The notes beneath the pieces were generated by a model that was given only the letters and a program-made list of their open reading frames with translations, did no database searches and was not told the DNA's origin. Made by a program: the position numbers and the translations under genes. DNA of 49,617 bases from positions 1 to 49,617 of the forward strand of contig DITY01000015.1 of NCBI GenBank assembly GCA_002422955.1. The letters are read 5' to 3'. Source of the stretch: Planctomycetaceae bacterium UBA6172. Its GTDB lineage: Bacteria > Planctomycetota > Planctomycetia > Pirellulales > Pirellulaceae. Shown piece by piece: positions 9,701 through 19,700 of this stretch (positions within the stretch are counted from its first letter, which is position 1; every line of letters begins with the position of its first letter).

Positions 9701-12700
9701 ATACCAATACATCCTGCAACGGCAATCCGCGACGCAGTTCCCCGGCAATCTGCTGACGCAGCCCAGCCTGCTGCTCAGCCCTTGGGATACGGCATCGACC
9801 GTTAACGCGACGATTCAGGCGAAAGCGGGCGACCTGCCGGCGTCGATGGCACCCGCCCCGATGGGAGCCGACGCGGACCGGATGGGACGACTGTCGGAAA
9901 AGCAAGCGGAAGCGGACGAGCGAAGTCGCTTTCTGGAGTTCCTCGGCAACAGCGCCATCCTGCTGGCCAATCAGACGCCCGACGCCGAGGGCTGGGTAGA
10001 ACTGCCGCTGGCGGATCTGAAGGGTTATCAAACCGTTACCGCGGTCTTGGTGGACGGGATTGGATTGGTCAGCCAGACCATCGCGCTCGCGCAGTCGGAG
10101 GTTACGCTCGCCGACCTGCGGCTGGCGGAGTCGTTCCCCGAGGCCCAACGTTTGTCTCAGCAAGAGCGGGTCAAACGGATCGCCGCCGGCGTTGCGACGG
10201 ACCTGGGTGATGCCCGCACGACGCGGGTTCAAGTCTATGCCAGCGTGGCGGATCTGTTTCGCCTTTATCACACGTTGCTGCCGTCCGCAGAATGGGAAAA
10301 GTTTCGTATTTTGACCCGTTGGCATCAGCTCGATCTGAACGAAAAGCAACGCGTCTATAGCGAGCTGGCCTGCCACGAATTGCACCTGTTCTTATACAAA
10401 AAAGATCGCCCGTTCTTCGAGCAGGTGGTGCGACCTCTTTTGAGTAACAAGCATGAGTCGCAGTTGATGGACCGCTACCTGTTGGACCAAGACCTGAGTC
10501 GTTATCAAGACCTCTGGCAGCGCGGACGCTTGAACACGCTGGAGCGGATTCTGCTTGCCGAGCGAACCCCGGCGCAGCAGGCGGGGACGCGAAAGTGGCT
10601 GCACGACTATCTGGAGGCCAATCCGATCGAGCCGGAACAACGCTCGCAAAAGTTCCTCACCGCGCTCGCCGGATCAGCGCTCGACATCGGGAGCGAGCTG
10701 AACTTAGCGGGAAGTGCCCTCAACGCATTCGGCATTCCGGCCCGGGAAACGGAGGATTTATTCGAATCGAATCGATTCAATCGCCAGCGCGATCTCACGA
10801 AGGACGATCCGTTTGGGGACCCGGCCTACCAAGTCGCGGCCGGTGAACTTGGGGAGAACCGAGAAGCGCCGTCTTACTACGCCCCATCGCCCGCGATGGA
10901 AAGGGCAGGGGGTGCCATGGGAGGCATGGGCGGCGGTGGTATGGGCATGGGCAGTGGTGGTCTGGGCATGCCCGTCGAAGAGAGCTTGGACAAAGCGCGG
11001 CAAACGTCACGGCGCCGGTCGGACATGCGTCGCGAACAATTCTTCCAGTCGCTCGATTCGACGCGGGAATGGGCGGAGTCGCAGTTTTATCGCACCCGCA
11101 TTCAAGCCCAAGGCCTGGACGTCATCCCTCCCGGGCCGTTGTGGCAGGAACTCGCCCTGCACGGCTCATTGGACAACTTCCTATCCACCGACGTCCACCT
11201 CGCCAGCAACACCCTGAGCGAAATGCTGGTCGCGTTGGCGGTGGTCGATTTGCCGCTGGATGCCCCGCCGACGCAATTGAAGATCGAACAGGGCCGATGG
11301 ATGTTGACCTCGCCCTCGCCATGCCTGGCCTTCGTCGAAACGATTGAGGAGGTCGCCGATCAGGCTCAAGGGAGCCACGTGCTGGTGGGGCAAGACCTGT
11401 ATCTGAACGAGCCGGATACCGACGGTGATTTGCAAAAGCCGGTTTCTGGCCAATCGCTCGTTCGCGGCATCGCCTACCGCGCCAACGTGGTCATCACCAA
11501 TCCCTCCGCCGCCACGCAGACGATCTCGGTGTTGACCCAAATCCCGCAGGGGGCGCTGCCGCTGGAGGTCGGTAAGATTGTCGATTCTCGATCGACCGAG
11601 CTTGAACCCTACAGCACCCAGCAATTGGAATACACGTTTTATTTTCCTCAAGCTGGTGAGTTCGCCCATTACGGGGTCCAGGTCACGGCCGAGGCCGGAC
11701 ATGTCGCCGCGGCACCGTCACAACGATTGCGAGTGCTCGATCAGCCCGCGGGCGAAGACCGCGAGGCCTGGAGCTTCATCGCCCAGTGGGGCACGCCCGA
11801 GCAGGTGCTGGAGTTCCTGAAAACCAAGAACCTGCAACGGGTATCGCTGCCGCTGATCGCGTTTCGCATGCACGACCGAGCGTTCTTCAAGGCCTGCTTG
11901 GCAGAGTTGGAATCGCAAGGAATTTTTGAAGAGAGCCTCTGGGCCTATGCCATCCGACACGACGACGATACGCGACTCGCACAGTGGCTATCCCATCAGC
12001 AAGCGTTGATCGACCAGTTGGGGCCGATCCTCAACTCGCCGATCGCTCGCGTCGACTCCGCGGATCGCTACGACTACGAACATCTCGACTATCGCCCGCT
12101 GGTCATCGCGCGACAGCACCAGTTGGGTCCTCAGCGGACGGTGCTCAACGATCGGTTGCTGGCACAATATCAGCGACTGCTGCAGCGGATCGCCTATCAA
12201 CCGAAGGCGGACGATCGTGCGAAGCTGGCGCTGACGTATTACCTGTTGCTGCAAAATCGCATCGACGAGGCGCTGCGACACTTCGATTCGATTGCCGCGG
12301 AGCCACTTTCCGAACGAATCCAGTACGACTATCTCGACGCCTATTTGGACTTCTTTCGCGGTCGCTATCAACGCGCGGCCGGGATTGCCGAACGCTATGC
12401 CAATTACGACGGTACCCGTTGGCGAGACCTGTTCGCGCAGCTCCGACTCCAGGTTCAGCAACGCGAGGCGATGCTGGCCGGAACCCTGCCCCCCGTCGAG
12501 ACCGGATCGGGGACGGACGTGAGCGACCCGGTACAGCGGATGTTGCTCGATGCGCGGCAAGCTCAGCAGGGGACGCTCGCTTCAACGGCGCCCTCGCTCG
12601 ATCTGACGTTGCGAGATGGCAAGCTGCTGTGCACTTACCAGAACATCGCGCAACTCGAAGTTCGCTTTTACTGGATGGACATCGAACTGCTGTTCAGTCG

Positions 12701-13160
12701 CAACCCGTTCGTGCAACAGGATGGCGGTGCGGCGGTGGCGATTCAGCCCAACCGCGTCGAGACGATCGAACTGAATGAAGAACGCGGGAAACGGGAGATC
12801 GTGATCCCCGAGGACTTTGCCAGCCGCAACGTGTTGGTCGAAGTCAGCGCGGGGGCATTGAGGCAAACGCAGATCGTCTACTCGAACTCGATGGACGCGA
12901 CGGTGGTGGACGCGTTCGGCAGACTGCAAGTGACTCACGGAGGCGGCCAACCGGTCGAACAGGCCTACGTCAAGGTCTATGCGCGGCATCAGGGCGGCGA
13001 AGTCCGCTTCTTCAAGGACGGCTACACCGACCTCCGAGGGCAGTTCGACTACGCGAGCCTGTCGACCAACGATCTGGATAGCGTGGAACGGTTTGCTATC
13101 CTGGTGATCCACCCCGAGCGTGGTGCGCTGATCCGCGAAGTCGGACCGCCCAAACGCTAG
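6738..13160 (+). CDS. Giant exported alpha-2-macroglobulin-like protein
   Basis: 2140 residues from the ATG at 6738; this start gives a clean signal peptide (MSRPSLATWLSCAVVALAHP), whereas the frame upstream adds 33 unlikely residues. After a helical N-terminal region of about 400 residues come beta-rich repeats resembling MG2/macroglobulin modules: YQPADSVSLTVDVKNVPKL followed by FRIHDEAGKPVPTAHLELG and FRPDDRGAILVPYAE. A flexible Gly/Met-rich linker (GGMGGGGMGMGSGGLGM) sits near residue 1400, then more beta-rich segments and a C-terminus with KDGYTDLRGQFDY. I found no CxEQ thioester motif, so classical covalent trapping is unlikely. Family placement is by pattern and length; a large secreted scaffold or inhibitor is the likely role. 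It stands alone between rtcB and a small membrane protein. Confidence 0.65.
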   Translation: MSRPSLATWLSCAVVALAHPASGIRPLRAQQIGFVETFALAEDRAKVLQELIPGSEEHFYYHCLHYQNQGQLAEAEAMLQQWSNSVPPTELFQQMRLRQRLLAYATHPAETLEFLRNELHPQLDHAPPQADRAKDLPTTLDPELLNRDRLLNQALAASPNLENVTDAGLVWLLTRELTIDQTRILLQRLTRVDLPGLLGPILRELKAQDSRGWNAFPIHAQLTLAQRQSLAESLPALLENDNFVRQYLWRLHPGDDEPLESGAVKREHLQRLEDFSSTLPPSQNSLKASVLHQRLALDASQEVFDRDRFERYLALPRQRPHYSERFLAAEQRTPLVELNADYSAETRLPPIRDDQPLIREYLEHFFRSEDAIDRFAKWLDRAYLERVLTETKILHGIGPSGPWYARLTPAEQKELRDRVVLRFAGSSARSYQPADSVSLTVDVKNVPKLIVRIYQLNPSNLYRKNGQPVSTDLDLDGLVANGERTLEYSTPADRQHRELIPLPECDGRGAWVVDLLGGGLRSRALIIKGQLRSTQVLTDAGHEFRIHDEAGKPVPTAHLELGTRTFRPDDRGAILVPYAEAEATLPILLADGAIASVELFRHRRENYSLELAALVDSQNLLSGSQGALILRPRLFGNGQVMPIENLEEAQLSVVTTDRDGTRSTQVISAPPLTADSEWLHPFLVPQRLSSVEVTLTGKVLAISRGVREPVAASQTIAVNGTATSTQIVDFYLIQNVDGYRLQVRGRNGEPIARLPVRLEFSLGELQQATGVLLATDSNGQITLGALDQVRFFVTSAAGIPGRVFRLQRNIAQWPAAIFVRDGESLSLPWVYGQSRGPEGVQDWTLLEIRAGQVAAEHNSLVRMTDGRLGIGPFQPGHFVLTNHRDSRVVEVRVARGESHEGFAIGPAQTLELSRKKLAGIEKSEIRRDTLRLRVVDALGSARVHFLATAFVEDPLFASRFRVTQPSLSRRPFAPAVNFYIDALKLDEEYQYILQRQSATQFPGNLLTQPSLLLSPWDTASTVNATIQAKAGDLPASMAPAPMGADADRMGRLSEKQAEADERSRFLEFLGNSAILLANQTPDAEGWVELPLADLKGYQTVTAVLVDGIGLVSQTIALAQSEVTLADLRLAESFPEAQRLSQQERVKRIAAGVATDLGDARTTRVQVYASVADLFRLYHTLLPSAEWEKFRILTRWHQLDLNEKQRVYSELACHELHLFLYKKDRPFFEQVVRPLLSNKHESQLMDRYLLDQDLSRYQDLWQRGRLNTLERILLAERTPAQQAGTRKWLHDYLEANPIEPEQRSQKFLTALAGSALDIGSELNLAGSALNAFGIPARETEDLFESNRFNRQRDLTKDDPFGDPAYQVAAGELGENREAPSYYAPSPAMERAGGAMGGMGGGGMGMGSGGLGMPVEESLDKARQTSRRRSDMRREQFFQSLDSTREWAESQFYRTRIQAQGLDVIPPGPLWQELALHGSLDNFLSTDVHLASNTLSEMLVALAVVDLPLDAPPTQLKIEQGRWMLTSPSPCLAFVETIEEVADQAQGSHVLVGQDLYLNEPDTDGDLQKPVSGQSLVRGIAYRANVVITNPSAATQTISVLTQIPQGALPLEVGKIVDSRSTELEPYSTQQLEYTFYFPQAGEFAHYGVQVTAEAGHVAAAPSQRLRVLDQPAGEDREAWSFIAQWGTPEQVLEFLKTKNLQRVSLPLIAFRMHDRAFFKACLAELESQGIFEESLWAYAIRHDDDTRLAQWLSHQQALIDQLGPILNSPIARVDSADRYDYEHLDYRPLVIARQHQLGPQRTVLNDRLLAQYQRLLQRIAYQPKADDRAKLALTYYLLLQNRIDEALRHFDSIAAEPLSERIQYDYLDAYLDFFRGRYQRAAGIAERYANYDGTRWRDLFAQLRLQVQQREAMLAGTLPPVETGSGTDVSDPVQRMLLDARQAQQGTLASTAPSLDLTLRDGKLLCTYQNIAQLEVRFYWMDIELLFSRNPFVQQDGGAAVAIQPNRVETIELNEERGKREIVIPEDFASRNVLVEVSAGALRQTQIVYSNSMDATVVDAFGRLQVTHGGGQPVEQAYVKVYARHQGGEVRFFKDGYTDLRGQFDYASLSTNDLDSVERFAILVIHPERGALIREVGPPKR

Positions 13161-13196
13161 CTGCCCGTCCCATTCCTTTCGTTGGTATCTCTCGTC

Positions 13197-13637
13197 ATGG
13201 CCGGATCACGGAAATCGGTTTCGCCCGACCGCCAGGCGTTGTACTACGTCGGGATGGCGATTTTCGCGTTCGGGCTGGTCAGTTTTTTGTCGGTATTCGT
13301 GACCTTTGGACGCGGCGGCATGTCGAGCTTCGCGGGGCGAGGCTTTGGCGGCATGATTTTCATGATGGTCGGGCAGTTCCTGATGCGAATCGGCTCGCGC
13401 GGCTGGGCGGGCTCGGGGCTGATACTCGATCCGGACCGCGCTCGCCGGGAGATCGGCCAATGGGATCAACTGACCGGGAAAGGGATCCCGGACCAGCGGT
13501 CGGGCACCGAACCGTTGCGCGACCTGGAAGCCTCGTTCGACCCGCCGGACCCCGCGATCAAACTCCGCTGTCGGAATTGCCAAATGTTGAACGAGGAATA
13601 CGCTAACTTCTGCAGCCATTGCGGCACGGCGCTGTGA
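13197..13637 (+). CDS. Small membrane protein with C-terminal zinc ribbon
   Basis: 146 residues from the ATG at 13197; a TTG at 13182 in the same frame is less likely. Two hydrophobic segments (YYVGMAIFAFGLVSFLSVFV and a Gly/Phe/Met-rich FGGMIFMMVGQFLM) are followed by a soluble tail ending CRNCQMLNEEYANFCSHCG, a treble-clef type zinc ribbon with two CxxC pairs. The tail should face the cytoplasm. Function unknown; the combination of membrane anchor and zinc ribbon is common in small planctomycete hypothetical proteins. It begins 36 nt after the giant gene and could be co-transcribed with it. Confidence 0.75.
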   Translation: MAGSRKSVSPDRQALYYVGMAIFAFGLVSFLSVFVTFGRGGMSSFAGRGFGGMIFMMVGQFLMRIGSRGWAGSGLILDPDRARREIGQWDQLTGKGIPDQRSGTEPLRDLEASFDPPDPAIKLRCRNCQMLNEEYANFCSHCGTAL

Positions 13638-13744
13638 GGCCTGGGCTGAGTTATCATCAGCGGTTGGTCGAGGCGGCCGGAACCGAAGCGGTCGAGCCTG
13701 ACACCGGATGGCGAAACACGGCTTTCAAATGGGCGGGATGGCGG

Positions 13745-16570
13745 ATGACGATTTTCCCTAGCTGGGTCGGCGCGATCGGCGGAGTGCTGCTGACGGCGGC
13801 GATCGCAATGGCAGCTGATGGCGACGGCAGCGGCCAAGTTGACTTCGAGCAGGACATTCTGCCGTTGGTTCAAGAACAGTGCCTCGATTGCCATGGTCCC
13901 GACTTGGCCGAAGCGAATCTGCGGCTCGACTCGTTACTCGGTTTCCTACGGGGTGGTGATTCCGGGGAACCGGCGGTCGTCCCGGGAGCCAGCGATCGCA
14001 GCTACTTGATCGCGCGAATCCGGCATGCCGACCCTGCCAAGCGGATGCCACCCGATGCGGCCCCCTTGGACGAGGCGCAAATCGAGCGTTTGCGTGCCTT
14101 CATCGATGATGCCCCCCGTTGGACGCAAACCCGCGATGAGCTGTCGAAAGAAACGATCGACCACTGGGCCTTCCGACCGCTCACGCGGCCGACGCCGCCG
14201 ACGAATTCGCTGACGGCGGATTCCCCGGCAGAAACGGGCAACCCGATCGACGGTTTCATTGCGCGGGAACTCGAGCGGGCGGGGCTGCGCGGATCTGCGC
14301 CGGCCGAACGGGCAACCCTGATCCGCAGGCTGCATCTGGTGATGCACGGCTTGCCACCAACACTGGCCGAGGTCGATGCGTTCGTGAATGACCCGCGAGC
14401 GGATGCTTGGGAGTTGTTGGTCGAAAGGGTTCTGGCCAGCGAGCGGTACGGCGAACGGATCGCGACCCATTGGCTGGACCTTGTCCGCTTCGGCGAAACC
14501 AACGGCTTCGAAACCAATCGCGAGCGTCCCACCGCGTGGCGGTATCGCGACTGGGTCATCGCGGCCTTCAATGACGACATGCCCTACGACCAATTCGTAG
14601 TCGAACAACTGGCGGGAGACGCGGTGGGCGCGGATGTCGCCACCGGATTCTTGGTTGCCGGCCCTTACGATCTGGTCAAGGGCCAAGACCCCCTGTTGCA
14701 ACTGACGCAGCGGCAGGACGAATTGGCCGACATGATCAACACCGCCGGTACGGCATTTTTGGGGCTGACACTCGGCTGTGCCCGTTGTCACAACCACAAG
14801 TTCGACCCCATCACCCAGACCGATTACTACGCACTGCAAGCCGTCTTCGCCGGCGTCCAGCATGGTGAGCGGCCGTTGCCCCCTGACGCCAAAACTGCCC
14901 AGGGGATCGCCGAACTCGACTTGCAGATCGCCGAGCTGAAGCGAAGCTTGCAACCGTTTTTGCAGCGCCCGCGCGGCTCGGTCGTCTCGGGAGAAAAGCC
15001 GGCCCGGGATCTGCCACTGCGGGAAGCGGTCAATGCTCGGCTGAACATCGAATCGCTGTCGCCGACGGATGTTCGCTACGTGAAGTTCACGATCCTCGCC
15101 ACGAACCAGGGCGAGCCCTGCATCGACGAGTTGGAGATCATGGCCGCGGGTCAGAACGTCGCGTTGGCCTCGGCCGGAGCCAAAGCGAGTTCATCGGGCG
15201 ATTTCGTCCATCCGCTGCACAAGTTGGAGCACCTCAACGACGGGCGGTATGGGAACGCACATAGCTGGATCGCGAACCGGCCGTCGAATGGCTGGGTGCA
15301 AATCGAATTGCCCGAAGTTCGTCGCATCGAGGCGATCCACTGGGGACGCGATCGCGACGGAGGTTTCGCTGATCGCTTGGCGACCGACTATCGGATCGAT
15401 GGCTCGGTCGATGGGGTGACCTGGACGTTGCTAACCAGCGCGGCGGATCGGCAGCCGTTCACCCCAGGGAAGCCGGCGCAACCCAGCTATGACTTCGACT
15501 CGTTCCCACCCGAGCCAGCTGCAGCGGGGCTTCAGTTCCTGCAACAGCTCGAGGAACGGACGGCCGAACGGGACCGCCTCGCGCGGACGCTGATGGCCTA
15601 CGCCGGCAACTTCACGCAACCCGGGCCAACCCACCGGCTGTATCGCGGCGAACCGACCGCCGCCCGCGAGCAGGTGAAGCCCGGGGCGATTCAGGCGTTG
15701 GCCGAGTGGACGCTGCCCGCCGACGCGCCGGAGCAGCAGCGGCGACTCGCGCTCGCCCGCTGGATCGCGGACGCTGGCAACCCGCTGACAGCCCGGGTGA
15801 TCGTCAACCGCCTCTGGCAATTCCACTTTGGCACCGGGATCGTCGACACGCCGAGTGACTTCGGTGGCAACGGAACCGCGCCGACCCACCCGGAATTGCT
15901 CGATTGGCTGGCTTCCGAATTGATCCGTTCGGGTTGGTCGATCAAACACCTGCAGCGGCTGATATTGAACTCCCAGACCTGGACCCAGCAAAGCCGACCG
16001 CGCGAGGAGGCATTGCGAATCGATGGGTCGAGCCGGTTGTTGTGGCGTTTTCCGCCGCGACGGTTGGAAGCCGAAGCGATCCGCGACAGCATGTTGGCCG
16101 CCTCGGGAACGCTCGATCCGCGCGTCGGCGGGGCTGGCTTTAGCAGCTTCGAAGTCGCGCTGGAAAATGTGCGGCACTATTTCCCCAAGACCGAGTTCGG
16201 GCCAGAGGATTGGCGACGGATGATCTACATGACCCGCGTTCGCCAGGAACGCGACGCCGTGTTCGGGGTATTCGATTGTCCCGACTTCAACCAGGTCGTC
16301 CCGAAACGGGGCCGTTCGACCACGCCGTTGCAAGCGTTGAACCTGCTCAACAGCAACTTCGTTCTGCAACAGGCCGAACTACTGGTGGAACGGTTGGAGC
16401 GGGAGGCGGATACGCCGGAGGGTCGAGTCGACTTGGCCTATCAGTTGTGCTTCAATCGTCCGGCCGAAGCTGATGAGATCGCGCTGGCGTTGGAGTTCAT
16501 CGAGCAGACCGACTGGCCGTCGTTCGCCCGGGCGATATTGAACGCCAACGAGTTCGTGCAGATTCCCTGA
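13745..16570 (+). CDS. PSCyt1 / DUF1549 / F5/8C-like / DUF1553 exported protein
   Basis: 941 residues from the ATG at 13745, which gives a typical signal peptide ending AAIAMAAD; the frame extends 126 nt upstream without a signal-like start. PSCyt1 carries the heme motif CLDCHG near residue 46 and the RMPPDAAPL block. DUF1549 covers about 166-340 and ends with a second motif, CARCHNHKFDP. Between DUF1549 and DUF1553, at about 440-565, is a discoidin (F5/8 type C)-like module with LASAGAKASSSGD, LEHLNDGRYGNAHSWI and WVQIELPEVRRIEAI. DUF1553 (660-935) includes ARVIVNRLWQFHFGTGIVDTPSDFG and GRSTTPLQALNLLN. Discoidin folds often bind sugars, so polymer binding outside the cytoplasm is plausible (inference). 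First gene of a three-gene set with the next two. Confidence 0.9.
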   Translation: MTIFPSWVGAIGGVLLTAAIAMAADGDGSGQVDFEQDILPLVQEQCLDCHGPDLAEANLRLDSLLGFLRGGDSGEPAVVPGASDRSYLIARIRHADPAKRMPPDAAPLDEAQIERLRAFIDDAPRWTQTRDELSKETIDHWAFRPLTRPTPPTNSLTADSPAETGNPIDGFIARELERAGLRGSAPAERATLIRRLHLVMHGLPPTLAEVDAFVNDPRADAWELLVERVLASERYGERIATHWLDLVRFGETNGFETNRERPTAWRYRDWVIAAFNDDMPYDQFVVEQLAGDAVGADVATGFLVAGPYDLVKGQDPLLQLTQRQDELADMINTAGTAFLGLTLGCARCHNHKFDPITQTDYYALQAVFAGVQHGERPLPPDAKTAQGIAELDLQIAELKRSLQPFLQRPRGSVVSGEKPARDLPLREAVNARLNIESLSPTDVRYVKFTILATNQGEPCIDELEIMAAGQNVALASAGAKASSSGDFVHPLHKLEHLNDGRYGNAHSWIANRPSNGWVQIELPEVRRIEAIHWGRDRDGGFADRLATDYRIDGSVDGVTWTLLTSAADRQPFTPGKPAQPSYDFDSFPPEPAAAGLQFLQQLEERTAERDRLARTLMAYAGNFTQPGPTHRLYRGEPTAAREQVKPGAIQALAEWTLPADAPEQQRRLALARWIADAGNPLTARVIVNRLWQFHFGTGIVDTPSDFGGNGTAPTHPELLDWLASELIRSGWSIKHLQRLILNSQTWTQQSRPREEALRIDGSSRLLWRFPPRRLEAEAIRDSMLAASGTLDPRVGGAGFSSFEVALENVRHYFPKTEFGPEDWRRMIYMTRVRQERDAVFGVFDCPDFNQVVPKRGRSTTPLQALNLLNSNFVLQQAELLVERLEREADTPEGRVDLAYQLCFNRPAEADEIALALEFIEQTDWPSFARAILNANEFVQIP

Positions 16571-16779
16571 ACTGGCGGATCACATGCTCCTTTCGCCGCC
16601 CGAAGATGGTTCTCACGGGCTTCGATTCGACCTCAAGGCAAATTTGCGGGTATATTATTAGATGGCCGGTTTCCTGCACGGGGTTTCGCTTATCGCGATC
16701 GGATTGGCCTGCCTGTGCTGAGCGGCACCTGCCATCATCCCCTCCATCTCCATCCTGCACGCGGATCGGTCTGGTCGCC
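16571..16779. other. Intergenic region with AT-rich promoter-like box
   Basis: 209 bases between two same-direction genes. At 16651-16658 an AT-rich tatattat stands out from the GC-rich background and could be a -10 element, but the best upstream match (ttcgac, 19 bp away) is poor. The second gene of this cluster may therefore have its own promoter; this is weak evidence. Confidence 0.3.
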
Positions 16780-19700
16780 ATGCGTCGTTCCAAGATTCTC
16801 ACTCGCCGTCGCCCTCTGGTTTTGGCCTGGCTGATTTTCAGCTGGGCGTGCGCGGTGACGAGCCAGGGAACGGGGCAAGAAAACGCGGCGGCCGATGTGG
16901 TGGTGCCGCCTGAGCGTTCCGCGGCGGAGTGGGTGGAGTTCTTCGAACGGCGAATTCGTCCGCAATTGGTCGAGCATTGCCAGTCCTGTCATGCCGCGGA
17001 TACGGAGCGAGAAGGGGGATTGCTGCTGGATAGTCGTGCCGGTTGGCAGACGGGAGGCGACTCGGGGGCAGCGATCGTTCCGGGCGATGCGGAGGCGAGT
17101 CGCTTGTACCGCGTCATCGCTGGCACCGACCCAGAGTTGGAAATGCCCCCCGACGGCAAATTGCCCGCCGCGGTGATCGCGGATTTTCAAAACTGGATCG
17201 ACGGAGGGGCGATCGACCCGCGCGAGTCTCAAGGGCCGGCCCAACCGGCGAAGCCAGCGGCCACCATCGATTGGGCCGTGGCGCGGCAGCACTGGGCCTA
17301 TCGGCCGGTTGTCGTTTCGCCCGTTCCGACCTTCGACGTCGGGCAACCGTTCGCCCAGTGGCCGCGGGGACCGATCGACGCGTTCATTCTGCGAGACTTA
17401 CTCGGTCACGGCATGGCGCCCAATCCGCCCGCCGCGCGGACGACGCTGCTACGACGGTTGTATCTCGATCTGGCCGGATTGCCGCCGACTCCCGACCAAG
17501 TGCGTGAGTTCCTCCTGGCCGATGACGAGCTGGCGGCTTATGAACGGAGCGTCGATGCGCTGATCGCGTCCCAAGACTTCGCGGAACGGTTCGCGCGGCA
17601 TTGGCTGGACGTCGCACGGTATGCCGAGTCGGTGACGTTGCGGGGCTTGGTCCAGCCGGAAGCTTGGCGGTACCGCGATTACGTCATCGACGCGCTGCGT
17701 CAGGACCGCTCCTGGCGAGACGTGTTGTGCGAACAGATCGCCGGCGACCAACTCGAGTTCGATTCGCTTGAGCAGTCGCGGCGGGCCGCCGTCGCGGTGA
17801 CGTTTCTCTGCATGGGCGACATGAATCTGGAGAACCAGCAGAAACGCGAACTCGATATGGATTTCATCGACGAGCAACTCGATACGCTCGGCCGTGGCAT
17901 GCTCGGTCAAACGTTGTCCTGCGCCCGCTGCCATGATCACAAGTTCGATCCGATCCCGACAAACGATTACTACGCGCTGGCCGGGATCTTGCACGGGTCG
18001 GTCGGCTTGGAACACGCCAACGTCTCGCGCTGGATCGAAAACCCGTTGCCGATGGACCCCGCCGAGCAAGCCCATTTCGCCACGCTGCAGCGGGAGCTCG
18101 ACGAGACGAAGGCCGAGCTGCAGGTGATCAAGCAGAAGCTCGCCGGGGTCGAGGCGTCAACTCCGCGGGTCATCGATTCGGCGCGGCTGGCGGGCATTGT
18201 CGTCGATGACGCGCAAGCCCGCCGTGTCGGAAATTGGATGCACTCCGTTCACACCCAGCCTTATGTCGACGCCGGTTATCTGCATGACGAGCACAGTGGG
18301 GTCGGCGAAAAATCGTTGACCTTCGAACCACAGGCTTTGCCGGCGGGGCGGTACGAACTGCGGATCGCCTATGGCGCCGGGGCGAACCGTTCGACGAAGG
18401 TGCCTGTTACGGTTTTCAGCGCCGATGGTGAGACGACCGTGATCGTCAATCAACGGACCCCGCCGACCATCGACGGACTCTGGGACTCGCTCGGTAAGTT
18501 TCGTTTTGAAGCCGGCGGCCAAGCGTTCGTGATGATCGGCAATCAGGAGACGGACGGCCATGTGATCGGCGACGCGATTCAGTTCTTACCGCTCGATGAC
18601 AACGGCGCGGTGCTCGCCACCGTCGGCGGCGGCAACTCCGACGATACGACGGGGACGGGCGATCGCGATAAGCCCAAGCCTGCCGAAACCGAGGCCTGGA
18701 AGCGGAGCCAGCAGGAATTGATCGCGCGGCAGAACGCTTTGCAAAGACAATTGGCCGAGCAGCCCCGCACGATGGGTTTACGGTCGCGTGACGGGGCAAG
18801 TGACTTAGCCGTCCACATCCGCGGCAGCATCCACCAACTCGGAGCCAACGTACCCCGTGGCGTGCTGCGAGTGATCTCGGGAGACGACGCCGTCCTGACG
18901 ATCCCCGAGGGATCGGACGGCCGACTGGAACTCGCCCGATGGATCGCCAACGACGAAAATCCGTTGACGGCGCGCGTGCTGGTCAATCGCGTCTGGCTAT
19001 GGGTGATGGGCGAGGGCCTGGTTCGCACGCCCGATAACTTCGGCACGACGGGGCAACCCCCCACGCACCCCGAATTGCTCGACTGGCTGACCGATCGTTT
19101 CATCCGCGAGGGCTGGTCGATTCAGCGTTTGGTCAAGCAGATCGTGATGTCGGAGACCTACCGGCAGTCCTCGTTGACCACCGGCGTCGACGACCCGCGG
19201 CTCGCGACCGACCCGGATAATCGCTGGTGGTGGCGGAGTGATCGCAAACCGCTCTCAGCCGAATCGCTCCGCGACTCGGTGCTGGCGATCAGCGGCCAAC
19301 TCGACCGCGGGCCCGGCGGCTCGCGGATCAAGCCGGGCACGAGCGCGGACTATGGCTATCGCCATGAGGACTTGGTTCGGAGCATCTACCTGCCGGTGTT
19401 CCGCAACGCGCTCCCCGAGTTGCTGGAGACATTCAACTACGCCGACACCGGTTCGGTCACCGGCCGACGCCAACGGACGATTGTCGCGCAGCACGCGCTG
19501 GCGATCCTCAACCATCCGTGGTTCGCCGAACGCGCGATCGCGGCTGCCGAGCGGAACTGGCGCGAGGTGTCAGGGGACCTCAGCCAACGGATCGAGCAGG
19601 CGTTTTTGCAGACGCTGGGGCGGCCGCCCGAACCGCTCGAATCGGAGGCGGCGGTCGAGTTTTACGGACAGACGTTACGGGACCTTCGGGTCGACGGTGA

